Assembly: GCF_012911815.1 (NCBI RefSeq)
Contig: NZ_JAATNW010000002.1
Location: 248,001-312,000, forward strand
Source of the DNA: Alteromonas ponticola
GTDB lineage: Bacteria > Pseudomonadota > Gammaproteobacteria > Enterobacterales > Alteromonadaceae
Length of the DNA: 64,000 nucleotides
Direction: 5' to 3'
Both the position numbers and the translations under genes were made by a program. Every line of letters starts with the position of its first letter. Positions within the stretch are counted from its first letter, which is position 1. The notes beneath the pieces were generated by a model. It worked only from the letters and a program-made list of their open reading frames with translations, ran no database searches and was not told the DNA's origin. Positions 1 to 10,189 of the stretch are shown here, piece by piece.

Positions 1-425
1 GCGTCAATATTGATACAACCGTTGAGATGAGACCTTACTACCTGGTGGTGTATACCCAGCACGTTAGCTATTTTTTCACTGCAGTAATGGGAATATTCTG
101 AGGAAAGCAACACCACTTTCTTGCTGGCGCTCTCGCGGTATCGCCAGCACGCATACAAAATCGCTTCAGTGCTACAGCTTGCAACATATCCCCATGACCT
201 GTCCAGGTTGGTTCTGTAAAGCCGCATGAAAAACTCAATTACCGCTTTTTCATGGGAGAAACTGCTATAGCAAGAAACGCTTTTGAACGGGTCACCTATA
301 TTATTAAGGTGCTGGTTCAATAGTTCAGCGCAATTGGTGTGATTAAAATCGGTGGAGGTGGGATAACCTACATAGACCTGCTTATTGTGCGATAACTTGC
401 TTAACAAATTTGCAATATCTGACAC
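1..425 (-). CDS. PLP-dependent group II decarboxylase, histidine decarboxylase-like (partial, C-terminus beyond left edge)
   Basis: Reading the minus strand from a GTG at 425 gives about 141 residues without a stop to the window edge. The order of motifs matches group II (aromatic/histidine) PLP decarboxylases: VGYPTSTDF, then NNIGDPF, then WGYVASCSTEAILYACW at the position of the usual WGYVTxGGTEGN phosphate-binding segment, then SSEYSHYC at the SEDTHYS segment whose His stacks on PLP, then LGIHHQVVRSHLNG. Such enzymes remove the carboxylate of histidine to give histamine, a siderophore building block in some marine bacteria. The Gly-Gly of the PLP loop is replaced by Cys-Ser, so this copy is divergent. 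An in-frame TAG lies 17 codons upstream of the GTG, no ATG is available and the ribosome site is weak. The PLP lysine would lie outside the window, so activity and substrate cannot be judged. Confidence 0.6.
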   Translation of the reverse strand, partial: MSDIANLLSKLSHNKQVYVGYPTSTDFNHTNCAELLNQHLNNIGDPFKSVSCYSSFSHEKAVIEFFMRLYRTNLDRSWGYVASCSTEAILYACWRYRESASKKVVLLSSEYSHYCSEKIANVLGIHHQVVRSHLNGCINID

Positions 426-509
426 CGTGAACCCAACCTGCAGAGAATTGATTATTCTCTACTATATCACTGCGAACACGAGTGTCACTAACGCTATCAA
501 AACAATTTA

Positions 510-2099
510 TCAAGCCGCTCGGTGCGCAATAAACTCGTTGTAGGTACCTTCAAAATTATTAATCTTCTGATTGCTTATTTCAATGACCTGAGTAGCCAGT
601 GAAGAAACGAATGTACGATCGTGGCTGACGAAGATGACAGTACCATCAAAATTCAGCAACGCCTTATTCAACGCCTCAATTGACTCCATGTCCAAGTGGT
701 TGGTAGGCTCGTCCATAACCAGTACATTGATATCCTGCAGCATGAGCTTGCCAAATAACAAGCGGTTTTTTTCGCCGCCTGAACACACTTTGACTTTTTT
801 ATTAAAATCGTCAGAACCAAACAACAAACGACCCAGCATACCTTTAACCTGTAAATCGTCATGCTGAGGTCCACGCCACTGAGACATCCATTCAAACAAA
901 GTCAGGTCACAATTAAAGTCACTGCTGCTGTCCTGTGGAATGTATCCAATCGCCGCGTTTTCTGCCCACTTAACAGAACCTTGTCTGGCTTCTACGTCAT
1001 TGAGCAAACATTTTAAAAGTGTGGTTTTGCCAGCGCCGTTCTCGCCAATAATCGCTAAGCGGGAGCCTGCTTCGAGTAGCAGGTTGGCATCTTGGAATAA
1101 AGTATGCTCGGTATAGCCATGTCCCAGCGCTTCTAACGTAATCGCCAGCCTGTGTAGTTTTTTGTGCTGTTTGAACTGAATAAACGGCTTACGACGGCTT
1201 GACGCTTTGACTTCCGCCAATTCAATTTTTTCCAGCCGCTTTGCACGGGAAGTGGCTTGCTTTGCTTTTGATGCATTCGCAGAAAAACGCGCAACAAACC
1301 CTTGTAACTCTTCGATTTCAGCAGACTTCTTGGCATTTTCATGGTGCAACTGTTCCTGCACCAGTGCGGCTGCTTCAGTGAAGGCATCGTAATTACCAGG
1401 GTAAATGCGCAGTTCGCCGTAATCGATGTCGGCCATATGGGTGCATACCGAATTCAAAAAGTGGCGATCGTGCGAAATAATGATCATGGTGGACTTGCGC
1501 TTGTTCAGTTCTTCTGCCAGCCAATTTATGGTGTAGATGTCCAGGTTGTTGGTTGGCTCGTCAAGTAACAGAATATCAGGATCAGCAAACAATGCCTGAG
1601 CAAGTAATACGCGTACCTTCCGGCCCGGAGCAACTTCTTTCATTAAACCAAAATGATAAGACTCTTCAATACCGGCTGCACTGAGAATATCCCCTGCCCT
1701 GGCTTCAGCAGTATAGCCATCTTTTTCAGCAAATTGCGTTTCCAAATCCGCTACGCGCATACCCTCTTCTTCGGTCATGTCAGCTTTACTGTAGATCTCA
1801 TCACGTTCGCGCTTCACTTCCCAAAGCTCACGATCACCCATAATAACAGCATCCACCACACTCATTTCTTCGTAGGCAAATTGATCCTGACTAAGAATGC
1901 CCAGTTTAGTACCAGGCGCGTATGACACGTTGCCCGACGTGGGTGCCAGCGCACCACTGAGTATTTTCATAAACGTCGATTTGCCACAACCGTTCGCGCC
2001 GATAAGACCGTAACGATTGCCGTTACCGAACTTAGCTGAAATGTTTTCGAATAGAGGCTTAGAGCCAAATTGCATGGTGATATTGGCAGTGGTGATCAA
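510..2099 (-). CDS. ybiT: ABC-F family ATPase YbiT
   Basis: A cytosolic ABC-F protein with two ATPase domains and no membrane segments. Family members bind the ribosomal E site and modulate translation. The first domain has Walker [13 protein letters not shown] signature region and DEPTNNLD. A charged linker follows ([16 protein letters not shown]). The second domain has [15 protein letters not shown] and DEPTNHLD. The sequence is close to remembered E. coli YbiT over its full length, including [19 protein letters not shown] and FEWMSQW. I place the start at the TTG at 2099, which has GGAAG seven bases upstream and gives 529 residues, near the E. coli length. A longer frame reaches 2138 but adds an unlikely N-terminus. 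It diverges from fadH across about 200 bases. Confidence 0.93.
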   Translation of the reverse strand: MITTANITMQFGSKPLFENISAKFGNGNRYGLIGANGCGKSTFMKILSGALAPTSGNVSYAPGTKLGILSQDQFAYEEMSVVDAVIMGDRELWEVKRERDEIYSKADMTEEEGMRVADLETQFAEKDGYTAEARAGDILSAAGIEESYHFGLMKEVAPGRKVRVLLAQALFADPDILLLDEPTNNLDIYTINWLAEELNKRKSTMIIISHDRHFLNSVCTHMADIDYGELRIYPGNYDAFTEAAALVQEQLHHENAKKSAEIEELQGFVARFSANASKAKQATSRAKRLEKIELAEVKASSRRKPFIQFKQHKKLHRLAITLEALGHGYTEHTLFQDANLLLEAGSRLAIIGENGAGKTTLLKCLLNDVEARQGSVKWAENAAIGYIPQDSSSDFNCDLTLFEWMSQWRGPQHDDLQVKGMLGRLLFGSDDFNKKVKVCSGGEKNRLLFGKLMLQDINVLVMDEPTNHLDMESIEALNKALLNFDGTVIFVSHDRTFVSSLATQVIEISNQKINNFEGTYNEFIAHRAA

Positions 2100-2201
2100 A
2101 ACAGAACTTCCAGATAGATATTGTGAAAAAAGACACACTCTGAAATAGAGTGGAGGGCGCGCAATATAAAGAAAGAAAGGACAACTGTCGAGGAAATTTT
2201 G

Positions 2202-2216
2202 AGCATATTATATGCT
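2202..2216. promoter_or_regulatory. Inverted repeat in the ybiT-fadH divergent intergenic region
   Basis: AGCATA and TATGCT form a perfect 6-bp inverted repeat around TTA, between the two divergent starts. It could be an operator or part of a promoter. I cannot name a regulator. Confidence 0.3.
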
Positions 2217-2260
2217 GAACTCCAAGATTGAATGCAGCAATTCGGTTTCTAATCGGCTAG

Positions 2261-4321
<2,061 letters not shown>

Positions 4322-4330
4322 CTAACTGCA

Positions 4331-4352
4331 ATCCCCCGCCTGTGCGGGGGAT
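4331..4352 (+). terminator. GC-rich hairpin after fadH
   Basis: TCCCCCGC and GCGGGGGA form a perfect stem around a four-base loop just after the fadH stop. The following sequence is only weakly T-rich. It may serve both fadH and the converging gene at 4395. Confidence 0.6.
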
Positions 4353-4394
4353 AATTACTGATAAATGCCGGATGGTTGCGGCAAAGGGCGGGAG

Positions 4395-4850
4395 TTACTT
4401 GTTCCTAAATTTCAGTTCTTGCAATAAAACAGTGCTCATAACCGTTCTGTATTCGGCGCGATCACCACTTTCCTGCTCCATGGTTTCCATGCTTTTTTTC
4501 ACCCACTCCATGTACTTTTTGCGCCGTTGCTCATCTTCCTCAACCGTGCTCATATTCTTAAACACAACCGCGAGGTAAAGATCAGGTTCATCATGTCGTG
4601 GATGAAGATTACCAAACACTTCGTAACGGGTGATCCACCCTTCTGACTTGGCGAACTCCATGTTTTTCTTCCACTCCGACGCTAACCACTTCTCGTATTT
4701 CAACCACCCACCATCAGCCGTTTTAATGCCGGTAATTTCCCAGTATTCACCACCGATGAAGGGAGGCTCGTGGTCATCGGCTAGCACGTTTGGTAAGGCG
4801 ATTAAACTCACTACACAAAAAACAACTCCTCTAATAAAATTTTTGTTCAC
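4395..4850 (-). CDS. Small secreted protein of unknown function (NIPSNAP-like size and motifs)
   Basis: 151 residues with a clear Sec signal peptide (MNKNFIRGVVFCVVSLIALPNVLA, probably cut after ALA-D near residue 24). The mature part is about 125 residues, rich in Trp, Tyr, Lys and Glu (GGEYWEITGIKTADGGWLKYEKWLA, WVKKSMETMEQ). The alternation of a short strand region and a long charged helix resembles dimeric alpha/beta-barrel (NIPSNAP or antibiotic monooxygenase-like) secreted proteins, but this is only an impression. A longer protein of similar character is encoded at 39214-39990. I do not recognise the family and assign no function. Confidence 0.65.
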   Translation of the reverse strand: MNKNFIRGVVFCVVSLIALPNVLADDHEPPFIGGEYWEITGIKTADGGWLKYEKWLASEWKKNMEFAKSEGWITRYEVFGNLHPRHDEPDLYLAVVFKNMSTVEEDEQRRKKYMEWVKKSMETMEQESGDRAEYRTVMSTVLLQELKFRNK

Positions 4851-4914
4851 TTTCTTATCTCCGTTAGATCAGAGTGTGTGAGTACACCCTGAAGCACAAA
4901 ACATAGTATAAAAT

Positions 4915-5016
4915 TTATATTTGTCTATTTTTTGTACAGATCCATGTTGGTTGCAAAGATGAGAAAAGAGAAAAAGCAAAAAGAATGACTAGAATAAAAA
5001 TCATTCCTTCATCCAT
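4915..5016 (-). CDS. Possible 33-residue small membrane peptide
   Basis: Too short for ordinary gene calling. A strong ribosome site (AGGAG, six bases before the ATG at 5016) precedes a 33-residue frame. Met1-Asp-Glu-Gly is followed by an uninterrupted hydrophobic stretch (IFILVILFAFSLFSSL) and a short polar tail with Lys and Arg, ending at TAA. This fits a single-span membrane peptide, with the acidic end outside and the basic end inside, or a degenerate secretion signal. It lies upstream of and on the same strand as the gene at 4395. No family recognised. Confidence 0.4.
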   Translation of the reverse strand: MDEGMIFILVILFAFSLFSSLQPTWICTKNRQI

Positions 5017-5245
5017 CTTAATCTCCTGGGTGTAAAGTTAATGATTAAATAGGTTGCTTCTATACACCTCTAACGCCATAAATTATTGTCTTACATATCA
5101 TATTGTTAGAAATGAATGTGTACAGTGAAGATGCCCAAATTCAGCGTTTTTTACCAATGATTAGCAAAGTGATAATTGGCCAGCGATAAACATTGCGGGG
5201 ACCACAGGTCACTTTTCAACCTGATTTTATTGATCTTCTTTATTA

Positions 5246-5269
5246 TATGTGACAGTAATATGTCACATA
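5246..5269. promoter_or_regulatory. Inverted repeat upstream of the membrane protein at 5284
   Basis: TATGTGAC and GTCACATA are a perfect 8-bp inverted repeat with an 8-base spacer, ending 14 bases before the ATG of the next gene and overlapping its expected promoter or leader. It could be an operator for a dimeric repressor or an RNA hairpin at the start site. The 10-base gap between TGTGA and TCACA is wrong for CRP (6 bases). Confidence 0.4.
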
Positions 5270-5283
5270 CATAAAAGGATATT

Positions 5284-5952
5284 ATGGCAATTCACAACTT
5301 AAACTTATCTAAAACGTTTATCTCGCTACTTTTGCTTATACTTGCAGGAGACGCGGTGTTTATTGCCCTGCACATTCTACAAAAATTGCACTTTCTCAAT
5401 CATCCTGCGTTTTTGCTTACCACTGATGGCGGTTATGCAGAAGTATATCAATATCTAAAAGAGGGGTTGATCGCAGCACTATTTCTGTGGGCCGCTACTC
5501 AGACTCGAAGCTTAATCTTTTTCGCCTGGTCAGCATTGTTTTGTTTTCTATTACTCGACGACTCACTGCAATTTCATGAAAATGCAGGCGAACAATTAGC
5601 CCACCTGTTTAGCTTTACCGCAAGCTTTAACATGCAACCTCGTGATCTCGCTCAGCCGTTCGCCATAGCATTGTTTGTGGCTCCGCTATTATTGTTTCTG
5701 ACCTTTTCGTATGCAAAAGCTAACGCTGAACAAAGAATGATGTCTAACTGGATGCTACTTTTGCTCGCCGGAATTGGTTTTTTTGGCGTAGCCGTCGATA
5801 TGATGCACGCTGCAACTACCTGGGGATTTGGGCTGTTTGCGCTTATTGAAGAGAGCGGCGAAATGGCGGTGATGAGCGGAACTTTAGTCTTCGTAGTCCA
5901 TTATATTCTGATTAGTTCTGAACAAACGTTTACCTCTCGGCAACTCGGCTGA
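5284..5952 (+). CDS. Polytopic membrane protein of unknown function
   Basis: 222 residues with about six hydrophobic segments. The ATG at 5284 follows AAGGAT. Polar residues sit inside or next to membrane segments in a pattern that suggests a site: LLLDDSLQFHENAGEQ in the middle, then AVDMMHAATTWGFG and IEESGEMAVMSG in the last third. Asp, His and Glu in such places are typical of membrane metalloenzymes, but I recognise no family. It is transcribed alone, behind an 8-bp inverted repeat, and converges on the zinc locus with a shared hairpin between them. Confidence 0.6.
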   Translation: MAIHNLNLSKTFISLLLLILAGDAVFIALHILQKLHFLNHPAFLLTTDGGYAEVYQYLKEGLIAALFLWAATQTRSLIFFAWSALFCFLLLDDSLQFHENAGEQLAHLFSFTASFNMQPRDLAQPFAIALFVAPLLLFLTFSYAKANAEQRMMSNWMLLLLAGIGFFGVAVDMMHAATTWGFGLFALIEESGEMAVMSGTLVFVVHYILISSEQTFTSRQLG

Positions 5953-6009
5953 AGATTGTCGTCACGCGTTCGTTTTTTATTTAATACTGGTGTCTTCTTC
6001 AAAGTAAAA

Positions 6010-6042
6010 AACCCGCGCTACCCTTGCTGGTAACAGCGGGTT
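6010..6042. terminator. Bidirectional terminator between 5284 gene and zinc locus
   Basis: AACCCGC and GCGGGTT pair around an inner partly paired loop. A-rich sequence flanks the left arm, so it reads as a terminator mainly for the leftward zinc operon. Confidence 0.6.
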
Positions 6043-6056
6043 AAGGGAGAGCAAAA

Positions 6057-7448
6057 CTATTCGTGGTTATGGTCGTGCGTTTCAGCAATACCTAACCAGC
6101 TGATGCTTTTTGGAACAATTTCCAACTCGATATCACCGGCTATTTCTAATGATTCCAAATCGATCTGCAGAACGTGTTGTGCCAGCGGGTCAGCAACGTA
6201 CACGTATTGACCATTCTGCGCGACGCTCATGCTGAAAGAAACGCCTTCAGGCATCGTCGACACATCCTCTTCAGAGATATCGATACTTTCTTCAAGTTCC
6301 CAGTGCATATGTCCATCGTGTTCATGTGCACTAAGTACATTTAAAAAGCCCTGATCGTCTAACACCAGAAAATGATCACCTTCACTGGAAAAGCTGTAGG
6401 CTACGGGGCTTGCACCGTCAGCAGGTTGCCATTCAAGCAGCTCCATTTCATTTTCTTCTGGGTTGACGCTCAACAGCATTGCACTGCCACCGCCGTGAGA
6501 AGACGCCACGCCTATAAAGGATTCACTTTCTTCGTGACCGTAAAAGCTACCAATCCGCACATCACCTAACTCATCGATATTGGCAATTTTCTCTGCTTCA
6601 TAAGTATCATCATGCTGGTGAGCGACTAACACGCCATCACTGCATCCAAATACGACAAAATCATGATTTTGCGCAGCACCGTGCAAGTCGGGGCAGGCAA
6701 CTTCTAACACCTGCTCCTGTTCGTACTCACTGTCGTGCAGGTGATAAACAGCAACCTGATCTGGTAACACCTTGTTGGCAGACGTACTTTCAGCATCATC
6801 ACGACGCACTGTCGCTAATAAATGCTCGCCTCTTGGCTCAGCCACACCGTGCATATTCACGGTGTAGTTTATTGAAGGCAGCGGGTCAGTTTCGTTGGTG
6901 ATATCCAGATCAGTGGCCACCTGAACTAAAGCAGGCAATGACGCATCTGCATCGCCATCATAAAAAATCGCCATTTGTCCATCGTGCTTAACTACATGGG
7001 TAGGGCGACTGCCGGTTAACACAAAATCGCTCATCGCGGGTGCTTGCTCAAAGTCGTGATCGTGCTCGGCATGGTCTTCACGCCATAAACCACCATCAAT
7101 GAAGCCAATATAATCGTTGCTTCTGCTGGTGATCACAGCATAACGATATCCTGCGGAGGCGGTAAGTGAATTAGACTCGTTAGTTAACGAGAATGTATCG
7201 AGCAACGCACTGTCATCTAAATCAAATACTAAAGCTTCAGCCGCATCATTAGACAACACTGCCAGTCTACCCAACGATTCAATTAAAAACCCTTCATCAC
7301 CGTGATCATGTTCGTCATCATCATGCTCATCTTCAGCTTCTTCAATTGGATCTTTTTCTACTATGGTGGTTTCAGCATCGCCACAACCTGTCAGCAACAC
7401 CGCGCCTATACCCGCTGCTATCAAATTTAAATGAAATGATCTGTTCAT
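6057..7448 (-). CDS. His-rich lipoprotein, zinc-locus beta-propeller-like (AztD-like)
   Basis: 463 residues with a lipoprotein signal (VLLTGC, lipidated Cys22), so a periplasm-facing lipoprotein. Soon after the lipid anchor comes an acidic His stretch (EDEHDDDEHDHGDEG), and more His/Asp clusters recur (HAEHDHDFE, HEHDGHMH, ETHDHNHE at the C-terminus). The body has repeated strand-like units (VAVYHLHDSEYEQE, VLVAHQHDDTYEAEK, FLNVLSAHEHDG) that suggest a beta-propeller. This recalls AztD-type zinc metallochaperones, by general pattern rather than close identity. It lies 36 bases downstream of the ZnuD-like receptor and is probably co-transcribed under Zur control. Likely role: periplasmic zinc binding or hand-over. 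Confidence 0.7.
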   Translation of the reverse strand: MNRSFHLNLIAAGIGAVLLTGCGDAETTIVEKDPIEEAEDEHDDDEHDHGDEGFLIESLGRLAVLSNDAAEALVFDLDDSALLDTFSLTNESNSLTASAGYRYAVITSRSNDYIGFIDGGLWREDHAEHDHDFEQAPAMSDFVLTGSRPTHVVKHDGQMAIFYDGDADASLPALVQVATDLDITNETDPLPSINYTVNMHGVAEPRGEHLLATVRRDDAESTSANKVLPDQVAVYHLHDSEYEQEQVLEVACPDLHGAAQNHDFVVFGCSDGVLVAHQHDDTYEAEKIANIDELGDVRIGSFYGHEESESFIGVASSHGGGSAMLLSVNPEENEMELLEWQPADGASPVAYSFSSEGDHFLVLDDQGFLNVLSAHEHDGHMHWELEESIDISEEDVSTMPEGVSFSMSVAQNGQYVYVADPLAQHVLQIDLESLEIAGDIELEIVPKSISWLGIAETHDHNHE

Positions 7449-7484
7449 TACTGTAATTCCTTGTCTTGTAACTTTATTTTTAAA

Positions 7485-9923
7485 TTAGTAATAGCCGCGG
7501 ACACCCAACGCGATGCTGCGTCCTGGGCGTGGGGCGATGTCTTTCAAAAATGAAGTGTGCACCCGTGCTTCGGTATCGGTGAGGTTGCTACCTTTTAGAT
7601 AGATGGCGATGTCCTGATTAAGTACCGACAGGTTGTAAGAAACCGTTGCATCTACCAGCGTGTAACCGTCAGTTGCAGTTTCTTCAGCAGCAATTCTGTC
7701 TTGTTCCTGATAGCGAGTGATATCCAGATGAGCACTGAACTGTGCTTCCTCGTAACTGAATTGCGAGCCAAAACGTAATGGCGGTGTTCTGGGGAGATCG
7801 CCACCGTCCTGCAGGCGAGCGCGGACGTAGTCAGAAAACAGGGTAGTTTTGAAGGTATCGGTTGCCTGCCAGGCTACCTGTGCTTCGAAACCATGCAGAA
7901 TCACATCATCGGTTTGGAAGATGTAGACTGGTAATTCGCCCCCATGATCATGTCCTTCATGGCCTTCTTCCTCATGCCCACCGTGGCCGCCTTCACCAAA
8001 CAAACCGGTATCAACCTGGTAGTAATAGTTGTCAATCTGGTTGTAAAAGGCGTTAAACACAAAGCCAACATCTCCCTGCGTTTTACGCAAAGTCAGGTCA
8101 ATATTATTTGCCGTCTCCAGATCGATCTGTTCGTCAGTTAACTCGATATCGGTTTCGTCGCCTTCAACATGGGTGGCGAATAACGCGCCCACTTCGTAGC
8201 TGCCCGTGCCTATATGAGGACCAAATGAAAGCAGTTCAGAGGCTGAAGGCGCGCGTTCAGAACGTGAAAGCGACAGGCCAATGTTATAGCCCGGAGTGAA
8301 ATCCCATACTGCCCCCGCAGAAACGGTAACCGGAGTAAACGCATTTTTAACGGAGAATACGCGCGTGATATGGTTATCTTCGTCATGTCCGTGACCATGA
8401 TCATCCTCAGCGCCTTCTTCATCGTGTCCATGCAGCTCCAGATCAGGCAGGAGAACGTTTTCGGCATCCAGCGTAACGCGCTCTATCCGTCCACCTAATT
8501 GAACGAGAAAGTCACCAAGGTGCCTTTCTTCCATAATCGCTAGCGCGTAGGTCGTTTCTTCAGAGGGTGGCGTAAATGCTTCTTCTCCCTGCGCATTAAC
8601 GTCACTGTTTTTAACGTGAAAACTCAACCCGCCGTGCCACTCTCCAATGGGCTTATGCATGACATCAAGTTTTAATTCTTGCGTGGTGTTCTCAAACAAC
8701 GTACCGATCAGACCATCCTCAATTTCTGCGTGTTCATAATCGGTGAAACCGCCCCGCAGATTGATCCTGTTTACCCACTTGCCATCAACATTAAATTCGC
8801 CTTGAAGCTGAACGCGAGTTTGATTCAGGTCGGCATAAACATCTTCTTCTTCATCATGCGCTTCATCGTGACCATGATCGTGGTCATGCTCATTTTCCTC
8901 ACCAGCATGACTGTGGCCGGGAATGCCGTATTCACGATTAAATTGCTCAACGGCAATGCCGATGTAGCCTCTGTCAAACAGATAGCTGGTGCCCAGCGTC
9001 AAACCTTCTGACTGTTCGTTGCTGTTTTCGACCACAAAATCATGATCGTGTTCGTCATCATGATCAATATCTGGTGCTCCAGGTGTTTCATAATCATCAG
9101 ACTCGCGAAAATATCCATCAGCGTAAAATGCAAACGATTCGACACCAGTAGTCACATTAAATGACGCCAGTTTTTGGTCGTTGACTGAATCTCCTTCCAA
9201 TAACCATTCACCGCGGGTAGTTTTATCCGTTGGCACACGTCCATCTACAACGTTGACAACGCCGCCAATTGCCCCACTGCCGTAAAAAAGTGTCGCTGGA
9301 CCGCGTAACACTTCAATTTGCTGAGCTGTCGACGCTTCAGAGGCCACCGAGTGATCAGGGCCCACTCTGGAAACATCACTTACGTCCAGGCCATTTTGCG
9401 CAATCAGCACCCGGGGGCCGCTCAAGCCTCGAATAATTGGTGTACTGGCGACATTTGCATGAAAGTTTGATTGCACTCCGGGAAGATCTTCAAGTGTGTC
9501 CCCTAGCGTTGCAGACTGCTGACGACGCAATGATTCACCGCCTAATACGCTAACCGGCGACGCCGATTCCATCACGGACATGTGGACGGGTGTGGCTACC
9601 ACATCAATCACCTCAATGGGTGTACGTTCCAGAGTGAAGGTAAGTTGCTTGTTTTCACTTTCGGTAAGGGTTATATCTTTGTGTAAATGGGCAAAGCCGG
9701 GCGCAGTAACATGTAGTTCCTGTATCCCTGCGGAAACATTGTTAAATACAAAGCGACCGTTTTTGTCTGTTTTAGTTTTAAGCCCGGTATCTTCAACTTC
9801 GACATGCGCATTCGCCACGCCTTTCCCGTTTTTATTCAGCACGACCCCTTCTATAGATTGTGCCAGTACGCTCATCGGTAGTAGTGCGCCTACGATAGCT
9901 GCAATCTTCGACACTCTGTGCAT
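7485..9923 (-). CDS. TonB-dependent receptor, ZnuD-like zinc receptor
   Basis: 812 residues from the ATG at 9923, which has a GGGGG ribosome site; the frame extends to a TTG at 9938 but that start would overlap the Zur-like box. A signal peptide is followed by a carboxypeptidase-regulatory-like domain (residues about 20-95), a plug domain (VIDVVATPVHMS..., RVLIAQNGLDVSD, RGPATLFYGSGAIGGVVNV) and a 22-strand barrel ending in aromatic Tyr-Tyr. At least four extracellular loops are packed with His and Asp/Glu (DIDHDDEHDHDF, NEHDHDHGHDEAHDEE, DDHGHGHDED, GHEGHDHGG), as in the zinc receptor ZnuD. It would import Zn2+ across the outer membrane using TonB energy. The gene leads an operon with the His-rich lipoprotein. 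Confidence 0.88.
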   Translation of the reverse strand: MHRVSKIAAIVGALLPMSVLAQSIEGVVLNKNGKGVANAHVEVEDTGLKTKTDKNGRFVFNNVSAGIQELHVTAPGFAHLHKDITLTESENKQLTFTLERTPIEVIDVVATPVHMSVMESASPVSVLGGESLRRQQSATLGDTLEDLPGVQSNFHANVASTPIIRGLSGPRVLIAQNGLDVSDVSRVGPDHSVASEASTAQQIEVLRGPATLFYGSGAIGGVVNVVDGRVPTDKTTRGEWLLEGDSVNDQKLASFNVTTGVESFAFYADGYFRESDDYETPGAPDIDHDDEHDHDFVVENSNEQSEGLTLGTSYLFDRGYIGIAVEQFNREYGIPGHSHAGEENEHDHDHGHDEAHDEEEDVYADLNQTRVQLQGEFNVDGKWVNRINLRGGFTDYEHAEIEDGLIGTLFENTTQELKLDVMHKPIGEWHGGLSFHVKNSDVNAQGEEAFTPPSEETTYALAIMEERHLGDFLVQLGGRIERVTLDAENVLLPDLELHGHDEEGAEDDHGHGHDEDNHITRVFSVKNAFTPVTVSAGAVWDFTPGYNIGLSLSRSERAPSASELLSFGPHIGTGSYEVGALFATHVEGDETDIELTDEQIDLETANNIDLTLRKTQGDVGFVFNAFYNQIDNYYYQVDTGLFGEGGHGGHEEEGHEGHDHGGELPVYIFQTDDVILHGFEAQVAWQATDTFKTTLFSDYVRARLQDGGDLPRTPPLRFGSQFSYEEAQFSAHLDITRYQEQDRIAAEETATDGYTLVDATVSYNLSVLNQDIAIYLKGSNLTDTEARVHTSFLKDIAPRPGRSIALGVRGYY

Positions 9924-9935
9924 TTCGCCCCCAAG

Positions 9936-9958
9936 CAAATGTTATAATGTTTCAACTT
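9936..9958. promoter_or_regulatory. Zur-like box A
   Basis: Bases 9937-9948 read AAATGTTATAAT, identical to the left half of the remembered E. coli Zur consensus (GAAATGTTATAnTATAACATTTC). The right half is degenerate. It sits 13 bases upstream of the receptor ATG. Confidence 0.55.
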
Positions 9959-9964
9959 ATGCCG

Positions 9965-9987
9965 GTTATGTTATATTGTATCATTTG
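9965..9987. promoter_or_regulatory. Zur-like box B
   Basis: TATGTTATATTGTATCATTT matches about 18 of 23 positions of the same consensus, including both half-site cores. It starts 29 bases from the first box, so the two would lie on nearly the same face of the helix. Together they predict zinc-repressed expression of the receptor operon. Confidence 0.65.
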
Positions 9988-10189
9988 TAAAATCAAACCT
10001 GATCAACAGGTTTTATCTCCGATTGTCGCGGTTTTTATTGCACTTAACGCAATGGTTAAAAAGTGTTCTGGATTCAAGTTTTGATGCGGGAGATCTCATG
10101 AACACGTTTCACACATTCATTTGGGAAACTGCAGTGTTGTTGACCCGCCCTTTTTCACTTGCGCTGAATGTTCACGGTCAGCGCTGGTG

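Noticed and set aside
1-100. LuxR-type helix-turn-helix reading of the left-edge frame (SEKIANVLGIHHQVVRSHL)
   Set aside because: The upstream residues in the same frame match a group II PLP decarboxylase in order, so the resemblance to a helix-turn-helix is accidental.
5248-5267. CRP site (TGTGA...TCACA)
   Set aside because: Gap of ten bases instead of six.
7862-9011. Plus-strand frames over the zinc receptor
   Set aside because: Shadows of the His/Asp-rich repeats of the real minus-strand gene.
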